Shown in pieces: positions 34,834 through 41,844 of a stretch of DNA of 64,000 nt. The position numbers were made by a program, and so were the translations under genes. The notes below the pieces were generated by a model, which worked only from the letters and a program-made list of their open reading frames with translations, did not search any database and was not told the DNA's origin. The stretch's first letter is position 1; each line of letters opens with the position of its first letter. Source of the stretch: an uncultured Eubacteriales bacterium (GTDB taxonomy: Bacteria; Bacillota; Clostridia; Lachnospirales; Lachnospiraceae); assembly GCA_949294665.1 (NCBI GenBank), contig CASFID010000044.1:1-64000 (forward strand), written 5' to 3'.

Positions 34834-34848
34834 TTTACAAATGTTCAA
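34834..34848. promoter_or_regulatory. Second copy of the operator-like 15-mer
   Basis: TTTACAAATGTTCAA is the exact reverse complement of 34670-34684 and lies just upstream of the -35 box of the LacI gene, with a partial third copy (CAAATGTT) at 34852-34859. This arrangement suits autoregulation or looping between the two sites. Confidence 0.55.
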
Positions 34849-34857
34849 TTTCAAATG

Positions 34858-34886
34858 TTGCTTTTTTGGATTACTTAGAATATAAT
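34858..34886 (+). promoter_or_regulatory. Promoter of the lacI-type regulator
   Basis: TTGCTT (34858-34863) and TATAAT (34881-34886) are separated by 17 bases, about 54 bases before the start codon. Confidence 0.6.
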
Positions 34887-34939
34887 GGTATCAGGATTTA
34901 TGAATATCCTCTTTGAAATATTAAAGGATGGTTGTTAAA

Positions 34940-35989
34940 ATGATAAAGGAACGTATAACGGTACAAGATATTGCAGATGCTCTCGGACTATCGCGGACTA
35001 CGGTATCCAAGGTTCTTAACGGAGCACCTAACATGCCCGAAAAAACTGTAGACAAGGTGCTTAACAAAGCAAAAGAACTGAATTATAAACAATTTTCTTA
35101 TTTTAATACATATAAAGAAGAGGAAGCTCATTTTACAAAGGGCGGTACTTTTGCATTGTTTGCGAACTATATTCCCGAACAGTTCCACATTGCCTCATCA
35201 ATCATGGCATGTCTGGAGCAAAAAATGAGAGAATATGGATATTCACTGACCATATATATGTTAAACCCGGAGGATGTGAACAGCCTGAAGCTGCCACAGA
35301 ATTTCCATCCCGACAAGGTCGATGCTATTTTGGGCATAGAACTGTTTCATCCCGAATACTCGGAGATGATATGTTCTCTTGGCAAACCTGTACTTTTTTT
35401 TGATTCCTTTTATGCCCCGGAGCGGGAACCTTTAAATGCAAATATCTTACTTATGGAAAGTCGTAACAGCACATTCCAGATGCTTAATAATATCTTAAAA
35501 AATAACCAGCTTACCCGCATCGGCTTTATAGGAGATATCAATCACTGCTGTAGTTTTCACGAACGTTTTGAAGGTTTCAAAAACGCGTTAGCTGCCAACA
35601 ATCTCGATATTGACAGTTCCTTTTGCATTACTGAAAACGATATCCAGTTCCATAATCCCGGTTTTTTTTACCGCGCATTCTCTAATATGCCTCAGCTCCC
35701 GGAATTATTTTTCTGTGCAAATGATTTATTAGCCTGGAAAGCTATTTCTGCTCTGAAACAACTGAACAAGAAAATATCCAGAGATATTTTGATTTGCGGT
35801 TTTGATGACACACTGAGCGCCACACCTATGGACAATACATTAACTACTGTGCATACTCCCAGCAGGGAGATGGGAATAATGGCGGCGACAATACTTATGA
35901 CACAGATCAACAATCCCGATCTTCCTGTTTCAACAACATACTTAAATGGAGAAATTAAAATGAGGAGTTCTTCCCGCTATGTTAATTAA
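34940..35989 (+). CDS. LacI-family regulator of the fructan locus
   Basis: A 349-residue protein with the LacI helix-turn-helix ITVQDIADALGLSRTTVSKVLNGAPNMPEKTVDKVLNKAKELNY and a periplasmic-binding-type effector domain ending in LICGFDDTLSATPMDNTLTTVHTPSREMG. The ATG at 34940 has AAAGGA about 11 bases upstream. An ATG four codons earlier is too close to that site. It is divergent from the GH32/GH172 operon and is the obvious local regulator. The inducer is probably fructose or the transported oligosaccharide. Confidence 0.88.
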   Translation: MIKERITVQDIADALGLSRTTVSKVLNGAPNMPEKTVDKVLNKAKELNYKQFSYFNTYKEEEAHFTKGGTFALFANYIPEQFHIASSIMACLEQKMREYGYSLTIYMLNPEDVNSLKLPQNFHPDKVDAILGIELFHPEYSEMICSLGKPVLFFDSFYAPEREPLNANILLMESRNSTFQMLNNILKNNQLTRIGFIGDINHCCSFHERFEGFKNALAANNLDIDSSFCITENDIQFHNPGFFYRAFSNMPQLPELFFCANDLLAWKAISALKQLNKKISRDILICGFDDTLSATPMDNTLTTVHTPSREMGIMAATILMTQINNPDLPVSTTYLNGEIKMRSSSRYVN

Positions 35990-35993
35990 AAAC

Positions 35994-36050
35994 AAATGGG
36001 GACAGAGTGCTGCATTCTGATCTGGCAGCACTCTGTCCCCATTTTCTATT
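35994..36050. terminator. Bidirectional terminator between lacI and clpC
   Basis: A 19 to 20-bp stem (AAATGGGGACAGAGTGCTGC with its complement at 36025-36044) encloses an 11-base loop and is flanked by A/T runs on both sides. It serves both convergent genes. Confidence 0.9.
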
Positions 36051-36056
36051 ATTTAT

Positions 36057-38636
36057 TTATGTCAGTACGCCCTCTCTTTTCTCTTCTGCCGGCTCCTTCC
36101 GCTCTACTTTGATTTCCTCTCCGTCGGCGAACGCCGTCAGTTCTTCTTTCTCACCCGGCGTTCCTTCCAGGATCCGATCTGCCACTGCGTTCTGCAGCAT
36201 GGACTGGATCGTCCTCTTAAGAGGTCTTGCTCCAAATGCGGGATCATATCCCTTTTCCGCCAGAAGATCCACAGCGCTTTCCTCCACGCGGAGGGCAACG
36301 CCCTGCTTCTTCATCCGCTCTGTCAGTTTTGCGATCTGCAGGTCTGCGATCCTTCGTACGTCCTCCTGTTTCAGCGGATGGAACACGATCACTTCATCCA
36401 GCCGGTTGATAAACTCCGGACGGAATGTCGTCTTCACCGCTTCCATGACACGGCTGCGGATGTTTTCCTCACGGCGTTTCTCCTCGCTCTCGTCATTTCT
36501 CGCGAATCCGAGCGAGTTCTTACCTGTGATCTCCCGCGCTCCGATGTTGGACGTCATGACAATGATCGTATTCTTAAAGCTGACCGTTCTCCCCTGAGCG
36601 TCTGTAAGCCTGCCGTCATCCAGGATCTGGAGCAGCGTGTTCCACACATCCGGATGGGCTTTCTCAATCTCGTCAAGAAGTATGATGCTGTACGGTTTCT
36701 TTCTCACCAGCTCGGTGAGCTGTCCGCCTTCGTCATACCCCACATATCCCGGCGGGGATCCGATCAGTTTGGACACAGTATACTGTTCCATATATTCCGA
36801 CATATCCAGACGGATCATCGCATTTTCATCGTGGAACATCACTTCTGCCATAGCGCGGCACAGTTCCGTCTTTCCTACGCCTGTAGGCCCCAGGAACAGG
36901 AAGGAACCTACCGGACGGTCCGGATCTGCCACTCCGGTCCTGCCGCGGCGGATTGCCTTTGCCACAGCGCTCACCGCATCGTCCTGTCCGATCACACGAC
37001 TGTGCAGTGAGGACTCCAGAGATCGGAGTTGTTCCGTCTCGTCCTCTGTAAGCATAGTGACCGGAATCTTCGTCCAGGAAGCCACAACCTGCGCAATGTC
37101 TTCTGCGTCCACAATGCTGCACTGCTTTTTCTGCCACTCTGCCTGCTTTGCCGTCAGTTCCTTTACAAGAGCATTCTGGCTGTCCCGCAGGACTGCCGCC
37201 CTCTCATACTCCTGTGCATCGGCGGCTTTCTTCTTCTCCTTTCCCATCCTCTTGATCTCATGTTCCAGATCCATCAGATAAGACGGCGTCGTCAGACCGC
37301 GTGTCTTGATCCGGGATGCCGCTTCATCCATCAGATCCACTGCCTTATCCGGCAGAAATCTGTCCTGTATGTAACGGGAAGACAGGCTTACCGCCGCCCG
37401 GACCGCATCATCCGTGATCGTAAGACCATGGTAAGATTCATATTTTCCTTTCAGTCCGAGCAGAATTCGCACGGCGTCTTCCTGATCCGGCTCCTCGACC
37501 GCTACCGGCTGGAAACGGCGTTCAAACGCGGCGTCTTTCTCAATATGCCGCCGGTATTCCCTGAGTGTTGTGGCGCCGATCACCTGAAGACCGCCTCTTG
37601 CAAGGATCGGTTTCAGGATATTGGCGGCGTCCATCGTCTCGCTTGCCCCTGCGCCTGCTCCCATGATCATATGTAACTCATCAATGAAAAGGATCACATT
37701 CCCGTCCGATTCCGCCTCTTCCAAGAACGATTTCATCCTCTCTTCAAAGTCTCCGCGGAATCTTGCGCCTGAAAGCATCCCCACCAGATCCATTGCCACA
37801 ATGCGCTTATTTCTCAGGTTAGCAGGAATCTCGCCGTCCGCGATGCGCTGCGCCAGGCCTTCCACCACGGCGGTCTTGCCGACGCCCGGCTCGCCCGTCA
37901 GTACCGGATTATTCTTGGTACGTCTGGACAATACCTGGATCACCCGCTCCAGCACGTCCTCACGTCCGATCATCGGATCGTATGCATTTTCGTAAGCTTT
38001 TTCCGTCATGTCAGTGCCGAATTTTTCCAGCGCAGATACTTCTTCCTCTTCCGGATGGACGTCTTCTTCCTGATTTCCGGCTGCGCGGCCGCCCCTCGGA
38101 GCATTTTCGCGATATGTAGATTTCCCGTCTGGCTCTCCCGGCATGTTCTCTCCTGTCACCGCATCTCCGGGCGATGCATTCCTGACAAGCATAGGCGGCT
38201 GCTGGCCGCTGCTCAGATCTCTGCGGATCTCATCCGGATCCGCTTTCAGCGAGACGATAAGCTGGGATGCCGCGCAGTCTCCTGCGTCCAGGATGGCCTT
38301 CAGAAGATCCTCCGGTTCTACCTGATGATGTCCCGGATCATGGATCCCACGCTCTGCAAGGTGAAGTACCTGTTCCGCTTCTTCCGAGATCTGTACTGCC
38401 TGATAACTTCCTCCTGCTTTTGCATCAAAATCGTACTGATGAAGATATTCCTCTATCAGCTTCTTATCAAGGCCGCTCCGTCTCAGCGCTCTTCCCGCCG
38501 CTCCCCGGTCCGAAGCCAGCGCCCAAAGCAGATGCTCGCTTCCGATGAAGCCATGTTCCATATGTGTGACGAAACGCAGCGCCGACTGAAAAACTCGCAT
38601 TGAACGCTGACTGAATATACTCAGATTAATTTCCAT
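36057..38636 (-). CDS. clpC: ATP-dependent Clp protease ATPase subunit ClpC
   Basis: An 859-residue class I Clp/Hsp100 unfoldase that feeds proteins to ClpP. It has two N-terminal Clp-N repeats (about 1 to 150), a first AAA domain with GEPGVGKTA, a short M domain rich in Lys/Glu, and a second AAA domain with GPTGVGKTE. The ClpP-docking tripeptide LGF is seen in KNSLGFARN. The linker of residues about 152 to 195 is unusually Gly/Pro/Glu-rich. The ATG at 38636 has AGAGG 9 bases upstream; a GTG two codons earlier is too close. It overlaps mcsA by 11 bases. Confidence 0.93.
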   Translation of the reverse strand: MEINLSIFSQRSMRVFQSALRFVTHMEHGFIGSEHLLWALASDRGAAGRALRRSGLDKKLIEEYLHQYDFDAKAGGSYQAVQISEEAEQVLHLAERGIHDPGHHQVEPEDLLKAILDAGDCAASQLIVSLKADPDEIRRDLSSGQQPPMLVRNASPGDAVTGENMPGEPDGKSTYRENAPRGGRAAGNQEEDVHPEEEEVSALEKFGTDMTEKAYENAYDPMIGREDVLERVIQVLSRRTKNNPVLTGEPGVGKTAVVEGLAQRIADGEIPANLRNKRIVAMDLVGMLSGARFRGDFEERMKSFLEEAESDGNVILFIDELHMIMGAGAGASETMDAANILKPILARGGLQVIGATTLREYRRHIEKDAAFERRFQPVAVEEPDQEDAVRILLGLKGKYESYHGLTITDDAVRAAVSLSSRYIQDRFLPDKAVDLMDEAASRIKTRGLTTPSYLMDLEHEIKRMGKEKKKAADAQEYERAAVLRDSQNALVKELTAKQAEWQKKQCSIVDAEDIAQVVASWTKIPVTMLTEDETEQLRSLESSLHSRVIGQDDAVSAVAKAIRRGRTGVADPDRPVGSFLFLGPTGVGKTELCRAMAEVMFHDENAMIRLDMSEYMEQYTVSKLIGSPPGYVGYDEGGQLTELVRKKPYSIILLDEIEKAHPDVWNTLLQILDDGRLTDAQGRTVSFKNTIIVMTSNIGAREITGKNSLGFARNDESEEKRREENIRSRVMEAVKTTFRPEFINRLDEVIVFHPLKQEDVRRIADLQIAKLTERMKKQGVALRVEESAVDLLAEKGYDPAFGARPLKRTIQSMLQNAVADRILEGTPGEKEELTAFADGEEIKVERKEPAEEKREGVLT

Positions 38637-38994
38637 GTGCACACACCTCTTTCTCTATCACGGCAATATCATCACGCAGTTTTGCCGCTTCCTCATAATT
38701 CTCTGTCTCGGCCGCTTCGGTCAGCCGTATCTTCAAAGACGCAAGCTTGCGTCTCTTGATCAGCCCCGGGACCGCAGTCTCGGGAAAAGCCCGGTCTCCC
38801 ATGTGTCTCGGATCCCGTTTCCCCGGCCACCATCCGGTATAGTTCTTAAACTCCTCCGTTTTTCCCGCTGCGACAGCCTGATTCCACATTTTCTGCAGAC
38901 AGTCTGCGCAGACCGGAACCTGATAGACCGTTCCCATCCAGTTTATGTAAAAAACTCTGTCTACCCTCTCTTTATTACAAAATTGGCATCTCAT
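38626..38994 (-). CDS. mcsA: McsA-like zinc/UVR-domain protein
   Basis: A 122-residue protein with an N-terminal zinc site (CQFCNK and CADCLQ) and a C-terminal UVR motif (TENYEEAAKLRDDIAVIE). In Bacillus McsA activates the arginine kinase McsB and modulates ClpC and CtsR. Here mcsA sits directly before clpC, but neither mcsB nor ctsR is adjacent. It may therefore act as a direct ClpC adaptor. The middle contains a basic, Pro-rich insert (WWPGKRDPRHMGDR). Confidence 0.8.
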   Translation of the reverse strand: MRCQFCNKERVDRVFYINWMGTVYQVPVCADCLQKMWNQAVAAGKTEEFKNYTGWWPGKRDPRHMGDRAFPETAVPGLIKRRKLASLKIRLTEAAETENYEEAAKLRDDIAVIEKEVCAHGN

Positions 38995-39124
38995 TTCTGC
39001 TCACCTCTCTTCAAGACTCACCCGCTGCTTATACTGATTTTCTGCTCACCGCCTGTAGGGGCGGGAGTCATCCCGCATCTGGTATTACAATAACAATATC
39101 GCCGACAGAAAGTCGACGTTGTTT

Positions 39125-39145
39125 AAAACTTAATAGTTAAGTTTT
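39125..39145. promoter_or_regulatory. 21-bp perfect palindrome at the mcsA-clpC start site
   Basis: AAAACTTAA-TAG-TTAAGTTTT is perfect and lies immediately downstream of the predicted -10 box of the mcsA-clpC promoter. It does not match the CtsR direct repeat (AGGTCAAA) or the CIRCE element. It is a strong candidate operator for an unidentified dimeric repressor. Confidence 0.6.
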
Positions 39146-39149
39146 TAAT

Positions 39150-39178
39150 AATATAGTATATAAATTTTAAAAAGTCAA
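39150..39178 (-). promoter_or_regulatory. Promoter of mcsA-clpC
   Basis: On the minus strand TTGACT (39178-39173) and TATATT (39155-39150) are 17 bases apart in a very AT-rich stretch. The predicted start near 39143 lies inside the palindrome 39125-39145. The leader to mcsA is about 150 bases and shows no clear structure. Confidence 0.6.
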
Positions 39179-39231
39179 TAGTTTAGGGATAAAAGATAGG
39201 AAATACAGCTTCTTTCCGATGAAAACCGTGG

Positions 39232-39364
39232 TATAATACTACCAGGTGCGATCCGAACCGCCGAGCCCCCCTCTGCTGCCATTGCGGCCCGAACACACTC
39301 GGCATATTATTTGAGAGGAACAGTCCACAGCCAGGCTGAAAGATAACAGGAAGGAGCATGGTCC
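39232..39364 (+). promoter_or_regulatory. -10 box and structured leader of the aminotransferase operon
   Basis: TATAAT at 39232-39237 is a good -10 box with only a weak -35. The following leader of about 120 bases is GC-rich compared with the flanks. GCCGAG (about 39260) can pair with CTCGGC (about 39297), enclosing a small GCTGCCATTGCGGC stem. It could be a cis-regulatory RNA, but I could not match it to a known riboswitch class. Confidence 0.35.
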
Positions 39365-40477
39365 ATGGATACAAAACCTGTCTTCCACGGAAGCGACATT
39401 GAAAAAATCTGCGACTACTATCATTTAAAGAAAGAAGATATTACCAACTTCGGAGCCAACGTCAATCCCCTCGGATTATCAGAGCATGTCAGGTCGGCGA
39501 TCGCCGGACATCTGGACCTGCTCTCCTCCTATCCGGACCGGGAGTACACTTCACTGCGGAATACGATCGCCGGATACCGCCGGATTCCGGCCGATTATAT
39601 CCTGCCCGGCAACGGTTCCAGTGAGCTGATCGCACTGCTGATCGAGACGCTCGCGCCAAAACATACGCTCATCCTCGGTCCGACTTACTCTGAATATTCC
39701 AGAGAACTTTCTTTCTCCGGAAGTACGCAGGATTACTATCATCTGAGAGAAGAAGATTATTTTCATCTGGATGTGGATGATCTCTGCCATGTACTGAAAA
39801 ACGGTTATGATTTTCTCATACTCTGCAATCCGAATAATCCGACTTCCTCCGCGATCCTGCGTGAAGATATGGAACGGCTCCTCACATTCTGCTCCGAACA
39901 CAATATCTTCGTCATGGTCGATGAGACCTATGTGGAATTTGCACCGGATGTCAGTGCGGTGACCGCAGTCCAATTTACCCGGAAATTTGCTGATCTTATG
40001 GTGCTGCGGGGCGTCTCCAAGTTCTTTGCGGCGCCGGGCATGCGATTCGGATACGGGATCACCGGCAACCGGCAGTTCCTGGAGAAAATGAAAGAAAAGC
40101 AGATCCCCTGGTCGCTGAACAGTATCGGCGCATTTGCCGGGGAAGAGATGTTTAAAGATCAGGAATATATCAGGCGTACGAGAGAACTGATCCTGTCGGA
40201 ACGTGAGCGGATGTATCAGGCGGTATCTCGGATACCATATTATAAAACCTACGAACCATACGCCAATTTCCTGCTTGTAAAGATCGTAAGGGATGGGATC
40301 ACGTCTTATGATGTGTTTGAACGGTGTATCAAGGCGGGACTTATGATACGGGACTGCTCGTCATTCCAGTGTCTGGAGGGGGAATTCATACGCTTCTGCA
40401 TCATGATGCCGGAAGCAAATACACGGCTGCTGCATGAATTACAGCAGGCGATTCAGAAGATTCCAGGAGGTCAGTAA
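39365..40477 (+). CDS. PLP-dependent aminotransferase/decarboxylase (HisC/CobD-like)
   Basis: A 370-residue fold-type I PLP enzyme. The PLP-contacting patterns are NPNNPTSS, VDETYVEF and the Schiff-base lysine in LRGVSKFFAAPGMRFGYG. The closest known groups are histidinol-phosphate aminotransferase and L-threonine-O-3-phosphate decarboxylase. There are no his or cob genes nearby, so neither role is secure. The next gene, which starts on the base after its stop, encodes an arginase-fold protein, so an amino-acid or guanidino compound is possible. Confidence 0.75.
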   Translation: MDTKPVFHGSDIEKICDYYHLKKEDITNFGANVNPLGLSEHVRSAIAGHLDLLSSYPDREYTSLRNTIAGYRRIPADYILPGNGSSELIALLIETLAPKHTLILGPTYSEYSRELSFSGSTQDYYHLREEDYFHLDVDDLCHVLKNGYDFLILCNPNNPTSSAILREDMERLLTFCSEHNIFVMVDETYVEFAPDVSAVTAVQFTRKFADLMVLRGVSKFFAAPGMRFGYGITGNRQFLEKMKEKQIPWSLNSIGAFAGEEMFKDQEYIRRTRELILSERERMYQAVSRIPYYKTYEPYANFLLVKIVRDGITSYDVFERCIKAGLMIRDCSSFQCLEGEFIRFCIMMPEANTRLLHELQQAIQKIPGGQ

Positions 40478-41329
40478 ATGAAGACAATCAGACTATTATA
40501 TCCGGACTATGTAAGCGGCGGATTGGATACTTATTATTTCGGCGCAAATCTTATGGCCCATATTTTGCCGGAAAATGAAAACCAGCCTCTGATCCGTGTC
40601 AATATCCTACCGCCTGCGGGCGGGGAAAGAGCGGTAACAGACGGTATCTACGGCAAAGAAGAAGTCCTGCATGGGATCCAGGACGCCATGCGGAAGATCG
40701 AGGCGGAAGATCCGGATCGGATCATTACCATTGGAGGGAACTGTATCGTATCCCAGGCATCATTTGATTATTTGCATGGAAAGTATGAGGATGTTGGCAT
40801 TATATGGATCGACGCGCATCCTGACGTATCCACCACAGAAGACGGCTATCCGAACGCCCACGCCATGGTCTTAGGCTCTCTGCTGGGGTATGGAGACGCG
40901 GCGCTGACCGACCTGATGCGATATCCGAAATTCAGACCGGAGGAGATACTCTATGTAGGATTACAGGAATTACACGATTACCAGAAAAAATTTCTGGATG
41001 ATCAGAATGTAAATTATAAAATCCAGACGGAGGAATTTGTCTCAGATCAGGATATCAGAGCATTTGCCGGGAGATTTAAGCATATACTGGTTCATTTTGA
41101 TGTGGACGTGCTGGATGAAAAATTCTTTCATTCCACCTATTTTGCAAATCCTGAATTAGTGGGAGATGGTTCCGGTGGTGAAAAAATGACAATAGAGAAA
41201 CTTTCGGAAGTGCTCCGGACCATTCAGGATTGTTCAGACATTGCAGGCTTTACTATTGCGGAGTATCTTCCGTTTGATGAGTACCGTCTGCATAAAATGT
41301 TCTCGGAAATCAAAATCCTCACGGATTGA
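40478..41329 (+). CDS. Arginase-fold protein with altered manganese site
   Basis: A 283-residue ureohydrolase-family protein. The Mn ligands DAHPD and HFDVDVLD are in place, but the usual GGDH motif reads GGNC (IGGNCIVSQ), so the first His ligand is Cys and the Asp is Asn. The loop after FDVDVLD is also unusual (EKFFHSTYFANPEL instead of DP-x-x-x-P-G). It could hydrolyse a guanidino or amide substrate with a changed metal site. Arginase or agmatinase activity should not be assumed. It is translationally coupled to the aminotransferase gene. Confidence 0.75.
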   Translation: MKTIRLLYPDYVSGGLDTYYFGANLMAHILPENENQPLIRVNILPPAGGERAVTDGIYGKEEVLHGIQDAMRKIEAEDPDRIITIGGNCIVSQASFDYLHGKYEDVGIIWIDAHPDVSTTEDGYPNAHAMVLGSLLGYGDAALTDLMRYPKFRPEEILYVGLQELHDYQKKFLDDQNVNYKIQTEEFVSDQDIRAFAGRFKHILVHFDVDVLDEKFFHSTYFANPELVGDGSGGEKMTIEKLSEVLRTIQDCSDIAGFTIAEYLPFDEYRLHKMFSEIKILTD

Positions 41330-41334
41330 TAACC

Positions 41335-41376
41335 GGAGAAGAACGACTGTCCAGACAATGAGAATTCTATCGATCC
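41335..41376 (+). pseudogene. Fossil of a Phd/PIN toxin-antitoxin junction
   Basis: The 19 bases CTGTCCAGACAATGAGAAT at 41347-41365 are identical to 52031-52049, the point where the antitoxin gene ends and the PIN toxin begins in the intact module. The flanks are similar as well (GAGAAGAACGA here, GAGAGGAGCGG there; then TCT-ATCGATCC here, ACTGGTCGATACC there). No open toxin or antitoxin frame remains, so this is a relic of a second, nearly deleted copy. Confidence 0.65.
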
Positions 41377-41387
41377 GGCCAGCAAAC

Positions 41388-41432
41388 AAACCTTCAAACC
41401 GGTAAATCTGTCCTGTACCAGTTTGAAGGTTT
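41388..41432. terminator. 17-bp hairpin after the arginase-like gene
   Basis: AAACCTTCAAACCGGTA pairs with its complement at 41416-41432 with one mismatch around an 11-base loop. There is no T-run on the plus strand, so it may be a weak or factor-assisted terminator, or an end-of-message stabiliser for both convergent operons. Confidence 0.45.
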
Positions 41433-41465
41433 GCATAGCCTTATGGATACTCCCGAAAATCTTTC

Positions 41466-41825
41466 CTAGACACTATATCCCGCTACCGGGTAGTATGCCA
41501 TATCTTTTCTTCTGTCCAGTCTGCCATATACTGCCACGACGGGAACATTGCTATGTATGATCACTGCAAATTGTCCCGGAGCTATCTGATACCCCTCTTT
41601 CCCCAGAGGTTCATCCATACGGAAGCACTTCACTCTTTTAGCCGGAACTCTGAGGAGGATCCCCTCTTTCGGCTCACTATCCTCAAAAAGAAGTGTCATC
41701 ATAATCTCCGCATCACACTCCCCAGAATTAACGATCATCATAGCTTCATGTCCATACGGTTCTTCACTGCCTCTCGGCGGCAGATCACCGTCTGCGAACA
41801 CCCAGCAGTTTTTCCCTAATTCCAT
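41466..41825 (-). CDS. Sensory-rhodopsin-transducer-like (ASRT) beta-sandwich protein
   Basis: A 119-residue protein related to the Anabaena sensory rhodopsin transducer family. Landmarks are WVFADGDLPPRG, SHE-like PYGHEAMMIVNSGE, LRVPAKRVKCFRMDE and VYGRLDRRKDMAYYPVAGYSV, which follow the ASRT pattern closely. No rhodopsin gene is near. Homologues in non-phototrophs lie in sugar operons, so a role in carbohydrate binding or gene control is more likely here. It is the last gene of the operon from 50.4 to 41.5 kb, 19 bases after the M24 gene. Confidence 0.75.
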   Translation of the reverse strand: MELGKNCWVFADGDLPPRGSEEPYGHEAMMIVNSGECDAEIMMTLLFEDSEPKEGILLRVPAKRVKCFRMDEPLGKEGYQIAPGQFAVIIHSNVPVVAVYGRLDRRKDMAYYPVAGYSV

Positions 41826-41844
41826 GCTTTTTATCTCCCTTCTC

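Noticed and set aside
39125..39178. CtsR or HrcA (CIRCE) site in front of mcsA-clpC
   Set aside because: Neither the AGGTCAAA direct repeat nor TTAGCACTC-N9-GAGTGCTAA is present. The element seen is a different palindrome.
39244..39364. Possible cobalamin riboswitch (AGCCAGG-like string before a CobD/HisC-like gene)
   Set aside because: Only a 7-base resemblance to the B12 box was found. The other conserved blocks are missing and the leader is too short for the class.
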